Translations under genes and position numbers: made by a program
The notes under the pieces: generated by a model
The model's input: the letters and a program-made list of their open reading frames with translations, nothing else
Databases searched by the model: none
Told to the model about the DNA's origin: nothing
Origin: Hippea alviniae EP5-r
GTDB lineage: Bacteria; Campylobacterota_A; Desulfurellia; Desulfurellales; Hippeaceae
Direction: 5' to 3'
Length of the DNA stretch: 64,000 bases
Assembly (NCBI RefSeq): GCF_000420385.1
Contig: NZ_ATUV01000001.1
Coordinates: 806,001 to 870,000 of the forward strand
Part shown: one piece after another, positions 45,326 to 54,827 of the stretch
How the letters are laid out: each line of letters begins with the position of its first letter
Position numbering within the stretch: position 1 is the first letter of the stretch

Positions 45326-46507
45326 TTGAAAGTGAGCAGTGGTTTGTACTGCTTCAATTCTCTTGGAGCCAACAGATTAAGGGATAGGAAGATACCGATT
45401 CATCCTCAGCCTTTTGAAAATGAGCTTTTATCGTCGTGGTTTTGCAGAATGTCGGTCAAGAACCTTTCAACTCCTTCCACGTTCTTCGGTTTGCATCTTA
45501 GGGACTTCAAGGCTGTCTTCAGTGCTGATTTGGACTGGCCCAATGGCGAGTTTGTAAGTGCTATGTCGGAAAAAGTCGGCTTTTCAAAAAGCAAAATACT
45601 ATTCATGACGCTTAAGAGCTACGAAGGGTATTTGTTTGAATCTCAAAACAGATTCAGTAGCAGTAAACCTTTTATTAATCCTGTTAACTTCAGGGGCGGC
45701 AGCAATAGGAATTACGGGTTGAGGTACTGCCCTTACTGTCTCAGAGAAAAAGAGTACTTTCGCAAAGAGTGGAGATTGACTTTCTCAACGGTGTGTCCAA
45801 AGCATAAGGTGTTTCTGCTTGATAGATGTCCTGAGTGCGGAAAGCCCATAACTCTGCAAAAGTGGAGAAGCGACAAGGTGAACTTTCACTGCTGGAATTG
45901 TGGCTTTGAATTTAGGAACGCAGAGAGTGACAAAGTTCCTAAAGAGTCCAAAGGAGTAGAGGCGGTAAGCAAGCTTTACGAGATTTTGGATAAGGGATAC
46001 TTTGAGTTTGAGGGAAGGGTTTATTATTCTATATCTTATTTCAAGGTCTTGGCACACTTTGTTAAAATGGTTTACAATTTGTCTGTGAGGAGCTGGAATT
46101 TACTGAAAAAGGAGGAAAACATTATAGGTGTTAATCTTTCTAACCAGGCTAAAGGAGTTGTTTATTACAAAGTCCCTTTAAAGGAGCAGTATGTACTGTT
46201 CAGCGTGGTGGTTGATATATTATCGTCCAGAGAAAACATCGAGAGATTTATTGCCGTTAATAATCTTAAAAAAGCGTATCTGACAAGGGATTTTGTAGAT
46301 TACCCCTTTTGGTATAAAGAATTTGTTGATAAATACACTGGTGAATCGTATTCGCCGATTTTACTGGAAGTTGAAAATGCTTTGAAATATATGGATAGGA
46401 AGGGAATTAAAAGAACTTGGGATAACTTGAGGGAAATATTGGGGGTATGGGTGGAGGCGAAGAAGAGGAAGGATATAAAGAGGGTTTTAAATAGCGTTAA
46501 AAACTAA
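45326..46507 (+). CDS. tniQ: TniQ/TnsD-family target selector
   Basis: The 393-residue protein has the TniQ start (IHPQPFENELLSSWFCRMS) and zinc-finger cysteines: YCPYC, then CPKHKVFLLDRCPECG, then FHCWNCG. It is longer than minimal TniQ and close to TnsD, which binds a fixed chromosomal site. Because the element sits inside comM, this is the natural candidate for a comM-recognising TnsD. The start is TTG 45326 or GTG 45332, both behind GAGG. Confidence 0.88.
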   Translation: MKVSSGLYCFNSLGANRLRDRKIPIHPQPFENELLSSWFCRMSVKNLSTPSTFFGLHLRDFKAVFSADLDWPNGEFVSAMSEKVGFSKSKILFMTLKSYEGYLFESQNRFSSSKPFINPVNFRGGSNRNYGLRYCPYCLREKEYFRKEWRLTFSTVCPKHKVFLLDRCPECGKPITLQKWRSDKVNFHCWNCGFEFRNAESDKVPKESKGVEAVSKLYEILDKGYFEFEGRVYYSISYFKVLAHFVKMVYNLSVRSWNLLKKEENIIGVNLSNQAKGVVYYKVPLKEQYVLFSVVVDILSSRENIERFIAVNNLKKAYLTRDFVDYPFWYKEFVDKYTGESYSPILLEVENALKYMDRKGIKRTWDNLREILGVWVEAKKRKDIKRVLNSVKN

Positions 46508-46535
46508 CACGAATACCTTAAGGAGGACATTCTGT

Positions 46536-48506
46536 ATGGCTTCGATATTTAATGAACTAAAAGACATTTTTATTAAAGATAAAACATTTATAGATTCTCA
46601 GGGAAACCTTCTAAAAAATAAAATAGTAGAATCTGCTCTTAAATTAGATGAAAACTTAATAAAACTTCTTTTACAAAATGATAGAATAAAAAAACACTTC
46701 TTTAAAGATATAAATGGAGTAGGAGTAATAGTTTTTGATAAAGAAAAGTTTATGAAATTTATAGATAATAAAGAGTTTTTGCCTGATTCATATACTGCAT
46801 TTAAAAACAAAATTGGACTTGCCAATGAGGAAGGGAAATATCTAGCAAAGAGTAAAGAAGTTGTTTTGGTATGGCCATACAAAGATTGTGTGCTTGAAGG
46901 TGGACAAGGAAAACCTGATGAAAAAAGAAGAGAGATTTTTCACAATGTAATACTTGCTCCAGATGAGATTGACAGACTGTTGGAGCCGAAGGTTTTCACC
47001 AACTTTAAAAGAATTGATAAAGACGGAGAGCATCCGCTTGATGAATTTAAAAGAGATGCTGAGATAAACAGAAAAAGAGGATTGCCTGAAGATACGATAA
47101 CGGATAACCTGGTTATCAAGGGAAACAATCTTTTAGTGTTGCATTCTCTTTTAAAAGAATTTAGAGGGAAAGTTAAGTTAATTTATATTGATCCGCCGTA
47201 TAATACAGGAAGTGATGAGTTTCAATATAATGACAATTTTAAGCATTCTACATGGCTAACTTTTATGAAAAATAGACTGGAAGTTGCTAAAGAGTTGTTG
47301 AGGGAAGATGGTGCTATATTTGTTCAATTAGATGATAACGAACATGCATATTTAAAAGTATTGATGGATGAGATTTTTGGAAGAGAAAATTTTAGAGAAA
47401 ATATCGTGGTTAAAACAAGTACGCCAAGTGGTGTAAATGCAATTAATGTAAAAAGAGGGGAAAGGTTGTTTAAACTTAAAGAATATATTCTTTTTTATTC
47501 TAAAAAACCATCTTTTAGATTTAATCCACTTTATGTAAAGAGTAAGTTTAACATTAACTATAGGTATGAAATAACAAAAGAAAATGGGAAATATATCATA
47601 AAAGATTTAATGAAAGTTTTTAAAGATATAACCAAGTTAGAAGAGTATGCCTTAAATAATTTTGAAAAAATATATTCTCTTGAAAAAAACAATAAGAAAG
47701 CAGGTGAAAAAATAAAAAAAGTGATACAAGAATCTAAAAACTTAGATGATGTTATAGAATACATAAACACAAAAGGTGAAAAGGTCTTAATTTATAAAGG
47801 TGGGGTTTTTATTCCCTTAAAAGAAAGAATTGTAAAAGAAAATGGGAAGAACTATTTTGGAACGCTTATCTCAGATTTATGGGATGATGAAATATTCCAA
47901 ACAAACAGCACAGAAGGAGGCGTTAATTTACCAGGTGGGAAAAAGCCAGAAAAATTATTGAAAAGAGTTTTAGAACTTACTACTAAAGAAAATGATATAA
48001 TTCTTGATTTTTTTATGGGTACTGGAACAACATGTGCTGTAGCCCACAAGATGAATAGGCAATATATAGGAATAGAACAAATAGATTACAGCAAGAATAG
48101 TGCGGTAGTTAGATTAAAGAATGTGATTAATGGTGATAAAACAGGAATTTCAAAAGATGTAAATTGGGAAGGTGGGGGCGAGTTTGTATTTATGGAACTT
48201 ATGAAAAATAATGAAGCATTTATTGAAAAAATTGAGGAAGCGCAAACAGAGACGGAATTGTTAAAGATATGGATTGATATGAAGCAACACTCTTTTTTAA
48301 GTTACAAAGTTAATATTAAACTGTTTGAAAAAAATATAGAAAAATTGAAAAAATTTGATTTAGGTAAACAAAAAAGAATTCTTTTAGATTTCTTAGAATA
48401 TAATGAGTTGTATGTAAATTATAGTGAGATTAATGATAGTATTTATAATATAAACAAAAAAGATAAAATGTTGAATTATAATTTTTATGAAGGGAGGGCT
48501 ATCTAA
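46536..48506 (+). CDS. mod: Type III restriction-modification DNA methyltransferase (Mod)
   Basis: The 656-residue adenine-N6 methyltransferase has motif IV DPPYNTG near residue 217 before motif I FFMGTGTT near 491, the beta-class order of type III Mod subunits. The target recognition domain lies between (about 290-470). It methylates one strand of an asymmetric site and also guides Res. TTAAGGAGGAC precedes ATG. It is the first cargo gene after tniQ and is markedly more AT-rich than the tns genes. Confidence 0.92.
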   Translation: MASIFNELKDIFIKDKTFIDSQGNLLKNKIVESALKLDENLIKLLLQNDRIKKHFFKDINGVGVIVFDKEKFMKFIDNKEFLPDSYTAFKNKIGLANEEGKYLAKSKEVVLVWPYKDCVLEGGQGKPDEKRREIFHNVILAPDEIDRLLEPKVFTNFKRIDKDGEHPLDEFKRDAEINRKRGLPEDTITDNLVIKGNNLLVLHSLLKEFRGKVKLIYIDPPYNTGSDEFQYNDNFKHSTWLTFMKNRLEVAKELLREDGAIFVQLDDNEHAYLKVLMDEIFGRENFRENIVVKTSTPSGVNAINVKRGERLFKLKEYILFYSKKPSFRFNPLYVKSKFNINYRYEITKENGKYIIKDLMKVFKDITKLEEYALNNFEKIYSLEKNNKKAGEKIKKVIQESKNLDDVIEYINTKGEKVLIYKGGVFIPLKERIVKENGKNYFGTLISDLWDDEIFQTNSTEGGVNLPGGKKPEKLLKRVLELTTKENDIILDFFMGTGTTCAVAHKMNRQYIGIEQIDYSKNSAVVRLKNVINGDKTGISKDVNWEGGGEFVFMELMKNNEAFIEKIEEAQTETELLKIWIDMKQHSFLSYKVNIKLFEKNIEKLKKFDLGKQKRILLDFLEYNELYVNYSEINDSIYNINKKDKMLNYNFYEGRAI

Positions 48507-49106
48507 ATGGGTTATCAAAAGGATAGAAAATTTACAGAATATATTCACAAAAAGATAGCATTAAAAAAAATATATGAACCCTTAAATTGGGAAAAAATTA
48601 AAGTAGATAAGAAAGAAATAGAAAAGATAGACATCAATAAAGGGATAGATAGGATTTTTAAAAACTCAGAAGATAACTTGATTACAGTGCAAGAAAGATT
48701 TAGAAGCAAAGAGTATGAAAACTACAATGATTTTACTATAAGATATACAAGAGAAAAAAATATTCATCATAATAGAAGAAAGTCAGAATTTTTTAAAATA
48801 GAAGCTGATTATTTTGTATATGGAATTACAAACTGTAATAAAGATAAAATTAATTTCAATTGTAATGATTTTATTAAATTTGCAGTTATTGATATGAAGA
48901 TTATAAAAGAGCTAATAGATAAAGGAATTATTATTATTGATGAAAATTCCCAAAAAAAAGAATCTTTTTTGAAGAATGGAAAATTAATAACACCAATATT
49001 AAAGAATAAAGATGATTCCTCAGAATTTATCGCTTTAAGTATTCCTGATTTAAATAAATTAGATAAAAGAGCAGTAATTTTTCAAAAAGGATTTGAATAT
49101 GTATAA
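48507..49106 (+). CDS. Unknown protein between mod and res
   Basis: The 199-residue protein starts on the base after the mod stop and overlaps res by 14 bases, so it is an integral part of the operon. It is rich in Lys, Ile and Asn. One conserved-looking stretch reads NLITVQERFRSKEY, then YNDFTIRYTRE and FKIEADYFVYGI. The spacing of acidic residues and Gln/Arg recalls PD-(D/E)XK-like nuclease cores, but this is only a guess. Standard type III systems have just mod and res. Confidence 0.7.
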   Translation: MGYQKDRKFTEYIHKKIALKKIYEPLNWEKIKVDKKEIEKIDINKGIDRIFKNSEDNLITVQERFRSKEYENYNDFTIRYTREKNIHHNRRKSEFFKIEADYFVYGITNCNKDKINFNCNDFIKFAVIDMKIIKELIDKGIIIIDENSQKKESFLKNGKLITPILKNKDDSSEFIALSIPDLNKLDKRAVIFQKGFEYV

Positions 49107-51726
49107 TAATAAAACATTAAGTCAAGAATACGATGTTCTTTATAAACATGGAGTTATCAAAAAGGATATTCCAAAATATATTACCGATAATCTTAATCCT
49201 CGTTTCAAGTTAAGGCCATATCAGATTGAGGCAATAGCGAGGTTTATCTACTATATGGAAGAAGATTTCAATAGCAATAGAAATAAACCAACACAATTGC
49301 TTTTTAACATGGCAACGGGTTCTGGTAAAACCCTTTTGATGGCTGCTAATATACTTTATCTTTATAATAAAGGTTATAGGAACTTTCTTTTTTTTGTTAA
49401 CAGCACCAACATAATAGAGAAAACAAGGGACAACTTTTTAAATCCCCTCTCCCCCAAATATCTATTTAGTCAGAGAATTAAATTTGAAGATAAAGAAATC
49501 AGCATAAGAGAAGTATCCAATTTTGACGAAGCTAATGAGGAAGATATAAATATAATCTTCACGACAATACAGGGACTGTATAGTCAGTTAAATCTTTTTA
49601 GGGAAAATTCCGTCACTTTTGAAGATTTTAGAGATAAGAAAATCGTTTTAATTTCAGACGAAGCCCATCATATAAACGCTTGGACAAGGAATAGATTAAA
49701 CAAAACTGAAGAGGAAATGAAAAAGACTTGGGAATATACTGTTATGCGAATTTTAAATTCAAATCCTGAAAATATGATGCTTGAATACACCGCTACCATT
49801 GATTTAGATAATCCTGCTATTTACGAAAAGTATAAAGATAAGATAATTTTTGAATACGATCTCAAGCAGTTTAGAGTTGATGGTTATTCTAAAGAAGTGA
49901 AAGTCTTACAGGCAGATTTAGACAATTGGGAAAGGATGTTGCAGGCAGTTATTTTAAGCCAATATAGAAGAAAAATTGCAGAGAGAAATGGGATTAGATT
50001 AAAACCTGTAATCCTTTTCAAATCAAGAAGTATCAAAGAATCCAAAGAAAATTATGAGCTGTTCAGAGAAAGAATGGACAATCTAAGTGAAGTGGATATA
50101 GAAAATATAAAAGCCAATACTAATGAGACAGTATTGGAGAGAGTCTTTAATTATTTTAAAAACGAGGGTATAACTACGGATAATCTAATAACTGAGTTAA
50201 AAGAAGATTTCTCCGAAGAAAAATGTATTTTGCTTGATTCCGAAAATATGGATAAAAATAAGCAGATTAAACTTAATACTCTTGAGGATGAGAACAACGA
50301 AATTAGAGCTATTTTTGCAGTTAAAATGCTTGATGAAGGATGGGATGTATTGAATCTCTTTGATATAGTCAGACTTTATGATACAAGAGATGGGCGATGG
50401 ATAAAAGATGGAAAATATATCCCTGGAAATACCACTCTTGCAGAAAGACAACTTATTGGGAGAGGAGCACGGTATTATCCTTTTAAAATCAATGAAGATG
50501 ATGATCCTTTTAAGAGAAAATTTGATAATCAGCCAGAAAATCCTTTAAAAATTCTTGAAGAGCTTTATTACCACAGTAAACACAATCCAAGATATATACA
50601 GGAACTTACAACTGCACTTAAAGAATATGGGATTATGCCTTATGAAGAAAAAGAGATTCAATTAAAAGTAAAACCTAATATAAAGAATACTGAGTTTTGG
50701 AAAAAAGGATTTTTATTTGTAAATAAAAAAGTTAAAACTGACAGAAAAGGCATTAAGACTATTGATGATATTGAAATAGAAAGAACATACAGATACAGAC
50801 TCCCAACGGGATTTTCGAGAGAAGATGTTGTTTTACAAGAAGAAAACACTAGTAGAAATTCTTTTGAAACAACTACCCGAACATTTAGCTTAGGCAATTT
50901 TGGAGACACAATCATAAGAAAGGCAATGGCAAAACTTGATTTCTATAGATTCAACAATCTTAAAAAATACTTTCCTGATTTGAATTCCTCAAAAGAATTT
51001 ATTGAGTCTCTAAAGAAGATAAATGCTGATGTTATCAGTTCAAAGGAAAAATTGAATAATCTAACACCCGACGATGAGCTGAAGATCTGTTTAAGCGTAT
51101 TACTACAGCTGGAAAATGAGATTATGAATGAGTATGTTGAATACAAAGGAACTGAAATTTTTGTTCCGGTAGAGATTAAGAGAATTGTAAAAGATAAACA
51201 ACTCAAAATAAATGTTGGAGAGTGTGGAGATAAAGAATATGGAATACCTATGAGTAACGCGAAACATCCAGACTTACAGTTGAATCTATCCGATAAAGAT
51301 TGGTATGTTTATGATGAGAATTATGGGACTTCTGAAGAGAAATCTTTTGTTAAGTTTATTGATGGTGTTATAAACGACTTAAAACAGCAATATAGCGAAG
51401 TGTATTTATTAAGAAATGCGAGCCTGTTTAAAATTTATAGATTCTCAGATGGTAAGGCTATGGAACCAGATTTTGTTTTGTTTTTAAAAAAAGAAAATTC
51501 TGAAGAAATAGAGCAGTATCAGTTATTCATAGAGGCAAAAGGAGAACATCTAATTGAAAGAGATAAATGGAAAGAAGATTTCTTAAAAGAGATTGAGAAA
51601 AAGCATAAACTTGAGGCTACTTTATTTGGAGAGAATGAAAAATATAGATTAATTGGGTTGCCATTTTATAATGATAATACAAAATTTAAGTTTATGGGTG
51701 AGTTCAGAAAAAAACTTGATTTGTAA
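49093..51726 (+). CDS. res: Type III restriction endonuclease subunit (Res)
   Basis: The 877-residue protein has a superfamily 2 helicase core with Walker A MATGSGKT near residue 75, DEAHH near 190 and AERQLIGRGARYYPF near 460 (motif VI). A C-terminal PD-(D/E)XK nuclease carries EPDFVLF and FIEAKGEHL near 795-815. It translocates or slides from an unmethylated site and cuts about 25 bases away in complex with Mod. All catalytic motifs are intact. Confidence 0.93.
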   Translation: MNMYNNKTLSQEYDVLYKHGVIKKDIPKYITDNLNPRFKLRPYQIEAIARFIYYMEEDFNSNRNKPTQLLFNMATGSGKTLLMAANILYLYNKGYRNFLFFVNSTNIIEKTRDNFLNPLSPKYLFSQRIKFEDKEISIREVSNFDEANEEDINIIFTTIQGLYSQLNLFRENSVTFEDFRDKKIVLISDEAHHINAWTRNRLNKTEEEMKKTWEYTVMRILNSNPENMMLEYTATIDLDNPAIYEKYKDKIIFEYDLKQFRVDGYSKEVKVLQADLDNWERMLQAVILSQYRRKIAERNGIRLKPVILFKSRSIKESKENYELFRERMDNLSEVDIENIKANTNETVLERVFNYFKNEGITTDNLITELKEDFSEEKCILLDSENMDKNKQIKLNTLEDENNEIRAIFAVKMLDEGWDVLNLFDIVRLYDTRDGRWIKDGKYIPGNTTLAERQLIGRGARYYPFKINEDDDPFKRKFDNQPENPLKILEELYYHSKHNPRYIQELTTALKEYGIMPYEEKEIQLKVKPNIKNTEFWKKGFLFVNKKVKTDRKGIKTIDDIEIERTYRYRLPTGFSREDVVLQEENTSRNSFETTTRTFSLGNFGDTIIRKAMAKLDFYRFNNLKKYFPDLNSSKEFIESLKKINADVISSKEKLNNLTPDDELKICLSVLLQLENEIMNEYVEYKGTEIFVPVEIKRIVKDKQLKINVGECGDKEYGIPMSNAKHPDLQLNLSDKDWYVYDENYGTSEEKSFVKFIDGVINDLKQQYSEVYLLRNASLFKIYRFSDGKAMEPDFVLFLKKENSEEIEQYQLFIEAKGEHLIERDKWKEDFLKEIEKKHKLEATLFGENEKYRLIGLPFYNDNTKFKFMGEFRKKLDL

Positions 51727-51734
51727 GTGTAAGT

Positions 51735-51765
51735 AGAGAATAGAAAACCACACCTATTCTCTTTT
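51735..51765 (+). terminator. Terminator after res
   Basis: AGAGAATAG and CTATTCTCT form a 9-bp stem with a 10-base loop, followed by TTTGC. It lies 9 bases after the res stop, between the convergent res and the TcmP-fusion gene. The T-run is short, so confidence is moderate. Confidence 0.6.
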
Positions 51766-51787
51766 GCTCTGTTTGTTTGAAAGAAGT

Positions 51788-53593
51788 TTACTCATTTGAA
51801 TCGGAAAATATATATTTTGTGTCTTTTTTACCATTTATTTCATTAGATGAAGTAGGGGTTCCTACTTTGATGTGATATTTTATTCCATTTTTTTCGCAGA
51901 AATTTATAACTTTCTGTGAAATCTCTTTATAGAAATCCTCGTTTTCTTCGAAGTGTTTACTTTGGGTGTTATAATTTATTTTTCCGAAAACCAGTTTGTC
52001 CACGAATTTTATCTTTTCTAAAAGTTTTTCTATGTTCTTAGCACTATAATCAAGATTTGGAGTTGGGTATGGTTCTATACTAACCCAAGTTTTTAAGCCT
52101 GCTTTGTGTAATCCATATAAAGATTCAATTCGTTTTTCATAAGGAGCCGAATAAGGTTCAAATCTTACCTTAAATTCTTGATTTAAGGATACAAGTGTTA
52201 TTCCATATTCGTTACTCTTCAGTAAATCAGATTTAACTATTTCTTCAATTGGGTAAAACCCTTTTGTAAGAGTAGTAACTCTGATCCCGTTTTTATTTAG
52301 CAAAGCTATTATTTGCATAGAGAGATTTTTTACTTCAGGTATAAGTTCTCCTTTTTTAAAGTCATACATGAATGGATCTGTCATAAAAGACAGATGAACA
52401 AATCTTATACTTTCTTTATATTTCTTTATCTCCTTTTCTAAGAGATCTAAAGCATTTTCAGCGATTCTTGGCTTTCTCCAGTCTTCATAACTTTTAACCC
52501 ATCCAAACCTTTTAGCCATCATCATGGCATAGCAAGGAAATCGACAACCATGAGAGCAACCTATGATGTGATTTATAGTCCAATCACCGTATTCTACTTT
52601 AGTCTTGTATAATAAGTGTTTTCTTTTGATAAAATAATAATTTAACTCTTTCTCGTTTCTCACTGGGGTAATTTCCAGTATAGATTTTATATAAAATTCC
52701 TTACTATTAAATAAAGTCTTTCCTTTTATTTTCTCTTTCTGCCTAGCATATATGTCTTTCACTATTTGGACTATTTTCTTATTTTTAGAAGCAAAAAGTA
52801 GATAGTACAGATCGTCTTTTCTGTCAGGGTATTCTACATTATATCCTACGACATACAGATTCTTTTCAGAGTAAGTAGCATTGACATAACTTTTGAGTAC
52901 TTTTAAATCTTCAGGTTTTTTTCTCTCGATTATTTTTATATCATTTCCTAGAAAACTCTTTAATGTATCAACTGCTTTAATTTCTCTTCTACTTATTTTC
53001 TCACCCCTTATTTTTTTAAGCTCTATGCCACTTGTTCTTCTAACACCTTCAAGAATATAGTTAAAGAGAATATCTTTGGTGTTTTTTAAATCTATTATCT
53101 TATCCATTGTCCTTCTTTTTATTTGAAGCCCAGTTGGATCTACCAAAACAAATAAAGGGTTTTCTTTCTTATTTGAAATTTCTTCTAAAACATAGTCTAT
53201 TTCTTCATTACAATCGCCATTCAATATTTTACAATCTACAACATCATTTATACAAGCATTTTCCTCTAAGTAACCATTAATTTCATTTTTGAGATTTTCA
53301 AAATTTCTTTTATTCTTTTCTATGCTAAATAAATGTATCTCAATTCCCTTATCCTTTAATTTTTTTATTTGGTTTTTAATTTGCTTAAGAAAAATAACGG
53401 ATGAACCTGGAACCTTTTTACCTTTATCTGTGTAAAATCCCTGACCAGCAAATAAGTCAATAACATACCATTCATTATTAATCCAATTTTGGGCTTGCCA
53501 TATGGTTAGCCATACATAAAATGTACTTTTTATAAGCTCAAGTTTAGTTTTTGTAGACTTTCTGTCTGTTATATCCCACAAATCTTTGGGCAC
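51788..53593 (-). CDS. TcmP-like domain fused to a three-Cys-motif radical-SAM-like domain
   Basis: Residues 1-330 resemble the three-Cys-motif partner protein TcmP: the start MPKDLWDITDRKSTKTKLEL, a Rossmann-type motif VIDLFAGQGFYTD and VLVDPTG, suggesting a SAM-binding fold. Residues 335-590 resemble the three-Cys protein itself (DUF5131/phage Gp37-Gp68-like): GCSHGCRFPCYAMMMAKRFG with Cys-x3-Cys-x3-Cys, then SFMTDPF and KTWVSIEP. TcmP and this partner are usually separate adjacent genes; here they are one 601-residue chain. The substrate is unknown. It is transposon cargo, so a defence role is plausible. Confidence 0.75.
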   Translation of the reverse strand: MPKDLWDITDRKSTKTKLELIKSTFYVWLTIWQAQNWINNEWYVIDLFAGQGFYTDKGKKVPGSSVIFLKQIKNQIKKLKDKGIEIHLFSIEKNKRNFENLKNEINGYLEENACINDVVDCKILNGDCNEEIDYVLEEISNKKENPLFVLVDPTGLQIKRRTMDKIIDLKNTKDILFNYILEGVRRTSGIELKKIRGEKISRREIKAVDTLKSFLGNDIKIIERKKPEDLKVLKSYVNATYSEKNLYVVGYNVEYPDRKDDLYYLLFASKNKKIVQIVKDIYARQKEKIKGKTLFNSKEFYIKSILEITPVRNEKELNYYFIKRKHLLYKTKVEYGDWTINHIIGCSHGCRFPCYAMMMAKRFGWVKSYEDWRKPRIAENALDLLEKEIKKYKESIRFVHLSFMTDPFMYDFKKGELIPEVKNLSMQIIALLNKNGIRVTTLTKGFYPIEEIVKSDLLKSNEYGITLVSLNQEFKVRFEPYSAPYEKRIESLYGLHKAGLKTWVSIEPYPTPNLDYSAKNIEKLLEKIKFVDKLVFGKINYNTQSKHFEENEDFYKEISQKVINFCEKNGIKYHIKVGTPTSSNEINGKKDTKYIFSDSNE

Positions 53594-53679
53594 AACTACC
53601 TCCTCCGAAAATTATAGTAAATTTCGTAAAAATAGGAAACAGTTTTAATTTTATTACCTATTATTCCTTTAAGAGCCTC

Positions 53680-53973
53680 TCAAACAACTCCTCTTCTATA
53701 ATATCCTTTTTTATCTTCTCTTTTATGTTTTTTCACTCTTTCTTTTAGTATTTCTGAACCTGTTTTAAGTAGATATTCCCCTGTTACAAGCTCTTCTATT
53801 ATTCCGTTCATTTCATCTTCATTGTCCAGCATATGTCCGTATATTTCTTCCAATTTTTCTAGGTGATTTTTCAGATAAGACCTTTCGTAAGCCATATCCA
53901 TCTCTATTTCGTTTAACTTTTCTTTGTAGTAATCACTCAACTTTTCGTATGGAAAACTTAAAATTTTGCCCAT
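53680..53973 (-). CDS. Small unknown protein in the tnsE-exonuclease operon
   Basis: The 97-residue, highly charged, mostly helical protein (LKNHLEKLEEIYGHMLDNED...) has a basic C-terminus ending KKGYYRRGVV. It follows the exonuclease gene by 13 bases. It resembles no family I know. A helical adaptor or DNA-binding partner of the exonuclease or TnsE would fit, but nothing in the sequence proves it. Confidence 0.6.
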   Translation of the reverse strand: MGKILSFPYEKLSDYYKEKLNEIEMDMAYERSYLKNHLEKLEEIYGHMLDNEDEMNGIIEELVTGEYLLKTGSEILKERVKKHKREDKKGYYRRGVV

Positions 53974-53986
53974 ATACAGTCACCTC

Positions 53987-54823
53987 TTATCTGCTATCGT
54001 TAACTATAATTTCGCATTCGTCAATTCTTTCAGGTACGGCTATATTTTTCCCTTCTTTAGCTATTAATAGTTTATTAAAAATTTTGGCCAAATTCAAAAC
54101 ATCCTCAGCACAGTATTTTGCTATCTCATTGAATCTCATATTTTCGTAGTATTCTTTTACTTCTGATCCATCCATAAAAGTTTTAGCCTCAAATCCATAC
54201 AGAATGGCTAAAGCTTTCAAATTAGTACGGAAAAAGTTATAGGTGTCTATCTGATATGTTGAGTACTGCTTTGTATAGTTTGCTTTCTCTTTTTCCCACT
54301 TATCTGAGTCATCCAAATATTTCCTAAGTCCTTCTTTCGCTTCCTTAGAGAGACTATCATAATGCTGTATGGCTCTCATGGTAAGTATAGGTAAATCAAA
54401 CTTTAAACCGTTATGAGACACTAAGAAGGGATAGGAAAACAGCGGTTCAGCGTAAAGGTTTTCGAATTTTTTATTTATCCACTTTGTAGTATAACGTAAG
54501 AGCCCAAAAAATTCGTTTACTATATTAACAGCATTTAAAGAAAATATAGATTTAAATACAAATCTTTTCCCATTTTTGAAGATAGGGACATCTTTACTTG
54601 TAGTCAATAGATAAGACAGACATATTGGTTTATGATATACGGCAGAAGGTATATACTCATCCTCTTCATCCATATATCTTTTTATTTGATTCCTTTTTGC
54701 CGCTTTGTTGAATAGATCTTCTTCAACAATGGTTTCTATATCGAATATTATAAAGACTTTATCATCTCTATCTAGTGCATTTTGGATATCTTGCCTATCT
54801 TGCCTGTGTTCTGGTTCACTCAT
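53987..54823 (-). CDS. DEDDy-type 3'-5' exonuclease (PolB-like)
   Basis: The 278-residue protein has the three exonuclease motifs of the DEDDy class: Exo I FDIET near residue 28, Exo II SHNGLKFDLPIL near 138, and Exo III YCAEDVLNL near 240 with the YxxxD spacing. It resembles the stand-alone PolB-type exonuclease domain (DNA_pol_B_exo2). There is no polymerase domain. It starts 4 bases after the tnsE-like stop, so the two are surely co-translated; a role in processing or sensing replication-linked target DNA is inferred. Confidence 0.85.
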   Translation of the reverse strand: MSEPEHRQDRQDIQNALDRDDKVFIIFDIETIVEEDLFNKAAKRNQIKRYMDEEDEYIPSAVYHKPICLSYLLTTSKDVPIFKNGKRFVFKSIFSLNAVNIVNEFFGLLRYTTKWINKKFENLYAEPLFSYPFLVSHNGLKFDLPILTMRAIQHYDSLSKEAKEGLRKYLDDSDKWEKEKANYTKQYSTYQIDTYNFFRTNLKALAILYGFEAKTFMDGSEVKEYYENMRFNEIAKYCAEDVLNLAKIFNKLLIAKEGKNIAVPERIDECEIIVNDSR

Positions 54824-54827
54824 GTGT

